Assembly (NCBI GenBank): GCA_963575745.1
Contig: CAUYUJ010020693.1
Span: 137,501-201,500, forward strand
DNA: 64,000 bases
Direction of reading: 5' to 3'
Source: Prorocentrum cordatum
Taxonomy: Eukaryota; Sar; Dinophyceae; Prorocentrales; Prorocentraceae
Under the pieces are notes generated by a model, which was not told where the DNA came from, searched no databases, and saw only the letters and a list, made by a program, of their open reading frames with translations. The position numbers and the translations under genes were made by a program. This document shows, piece after piece, positions 63,026 through 64,000 of this stretch. Positions within the stretch are counted from its first letter, which is position 1. Each line of letters opens with the position of its first letter.

Positions 63026-64000
63026 ATGTCCTGTGTACAAGCGATGGCTAAAGGTACTATCACCACCAGCAACGTTACTTCGTGGGGGTCACTGGCGCCT
63101 TGCCTTGAGACCCTCGAGTCGCACGTCGTTCTCGTTCAGGAGCATCACCGACGGGACGAGGCGAAGCTCGCCGACCTGCAGCACGAGGTGCTGGACCACG
63201 GGTTCGCGGGCATCTGGGCGCCAGCGGTGGCAGGTCCCACCTCAGCAGAGGGCACGACGGGCGGGGTCGCTGTCCTGGCCCGCAAGAACATCCCCGTCAC
63301 GGCCCCGCCGCTGCTGCCCTCGGCCACGCTGTGGCCAGGGCGACTGGTTGCCGCCCACGTGCATTGGGGAGTACGGGGTGGCATTGTCTTCGTATCGGCC
63401 TACCTGGTCGACAGCGTCGGCATGAACGAGGTGAACCGCAGCATCTTCGGCGCGCTTACCCGCTACCTCACGAAGCTCACTGCTTCGGGCTTCGACTGGA
63501 TAGTCGGCGGCGACTTCAATGGGCCTCCCAGTTTCCTGCCCATTGCGCAGTTGGAGAAGGCGGGGGGCCTGTGGCTAGCGCCGTCGGCCGACACCTGTCG
63601 CCCGCAGGTGGGCTGCGGATCGGTGCTGGACTACTTTCTGGTCGGTGCGAATCTGGCCACCCGCATCTCGACTCCGAGAGTGTACGAGCTGGGCATCACC
63701 TCCCCGCACCTCCCTGTCAACATGGAGCTGCGGGCCGCTGACCTGGACATGCGCGTGAGGGTCCCGATCGCTCCCAGGGCGATCCCAGCGGTGCCGCCCA
63801 TAGGATGCAGCCGAGGTGTCGAGGATTGGGCGCCTGCTCTGGCTCAGGTGCGCGCCACGGCCTGCGCCGAGGAGCTGCCAGCAGCTTGGGATGCCGTCGT
63901 CAGCACCCTGGAACAGGAGTTGCTGGACCGCTACGACCAGGTCGGCGCAGCGCGCAGGAGGTTCGAAGGGCGCGCGGGGCCCCTTGCGACCAAGATGGCG
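63026..64000 (+). CDS. LINE ORF2, N-terminal APE-type endonuclease (5' part, runs off window)
   Basis: 325 codons without a stop to the window edge. All key motifs of the endonuclease/exonuclease/phosphatase fold are present: N16 in SNVTSW; the metal-binding Glu in LVQEHH (E39); GGVAVLA (79-85); VSAYLVD with Y126; GGDFN (161-165, catalytic Asp and Asn); SVLDYFLVG (D202); and SPH (H228, with Pro where Asp is common). It should nick target DNA so the downstream reverse transcriptase can prime on it. The start chosen is the first ATG after the ORF1 stop, but the same phase appears open far upstream across ORF1, so reinitiation, a frameshift fusion or another start cannot be excluded. Residues after about 240 are linker towards the RT. 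Confidence 0.85.
   Translation, partial: MSCVQAMAKGTITTSNVTSWGSLAPCLETLESHVVLVQEHHRRDEAKLADLQHEVLDHGFAGIWAPAVAGPTSAEGTTGGVAVLARKNIPVTAPPLLPSATLWPGRLVAAHVHWGVRGGIVFVSAYLVDSVGMNEVNRSIFGALTRYLTKLTASGFDWIVGGDFNGPPSFLPIAQLEKAGGLWLAPSADTCRPQVGCGSVLDYFLVGANLATRISTPRVYELGITSPHLPVNMELRAADLDMRVRVPIAPRAIPAVPPIGCSRGVEDWAPALAQVRATACAEELPAAWDAVVSTLEQELLDRYDQVGAARRRFEGRAGPLATKMA

Larger units (their letters stand above)
61702..64000 (+). mobile_element. LINE E: non-LTR retrotransposon with spliced-leader 5' end (partial)
   Basis: Layout: dinoSL-like 22-mer, 107-base untranslated leader, ORF1 (61,831-63,012), 13 bases, ORF2 (from 63,026), running off the window. ORF1 and the visible part of ORF2 have no stop or frameshift, unlike the three other LINE copies here. 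The 5' end abuts a TCC microsatellite. The reverse transcriptase and 3' end should lie beyond base 64,000. Confidence 0.8.

Overview
The window looks like nuclear DNA from a dinoflagellate, very GC-rich and dominated by repeats. The strongest evidence is a 22-base match, with one mismatch, to the dinoflagellate trans-spliced leader (dinoSL) at 61,702-61,723, fused directly to the 5' end of a non-LTR retrotransposon. Degraded LINE reverse transcriptases and huge trinucleotide arrays fit the same picture. Genus is not determined; a Prorocentrum- or Polarella-like genome is only a guess. No tRNA, rRNA, CRISPR, bacterial operon or confidently expressed host gene was found.

Layout. 0-4.4 kb: LINE C-terminal fragment, polypyrimidine tract, several minisatellites, a 420-bp tandem duplication and a first foldback element. 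4.4-9.2 kb: GC-rich sequence with an acidic/Ala-Pro repeat ORF and two copies of a 165-bp repeat. 9.3-17 kb: TCC and GAT microsatellites, a second foldback, a large divergent inverted repeat (11.9-14.3 kb) and a GTGTACAC higher-order array. 17.3-21.6 kb: a frameshifted LINE (endonuclease plus reverse transcriptase) between two blocks of one minisatellite. 21.8-29.7 kb: a possible membrane-protein remnant, GAT/ATC, TCC and GGA arrays, an Ala-rich repeat ORF, two tandem MITE-like elements and a six-copy block of a dispersed ~85-bp repeat. 29.7-36.3 kb: foldback elements, an AT-rich island and a GTC array. 36.5-39.5 kb: a second frameshifted LINE. 39.5-49 kb: mostly TCC/GGA/GAT/GT arrays plus a foldback copy. 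49.6-56 kb: a very decayed third LINE with recognisable RT and RNase H pieces. 56-61.7 kb: TCC/GGA arrays, a TAGCCC array and a long satellite built of GGGGCCCAAGA-type units. 61.7-64 kb: the 5' part of an apparently intact LINE (ORF1, then ORF2 starting with an endonuclease) running off the right edge.

Function. The only genes that look intact are ORF1 and the start of ORF2 of the last LINE: a zinc-ribbon/coiled-coil nucleic-acid-binding protein and an APE-type endonuclease, expected to act together with a downstream reverse transcriptase in target-primed reverse transcription. Most other recognisable coding signal is retrotransposon debris, and the rest is tandem, foldback and microsatellite DNA.
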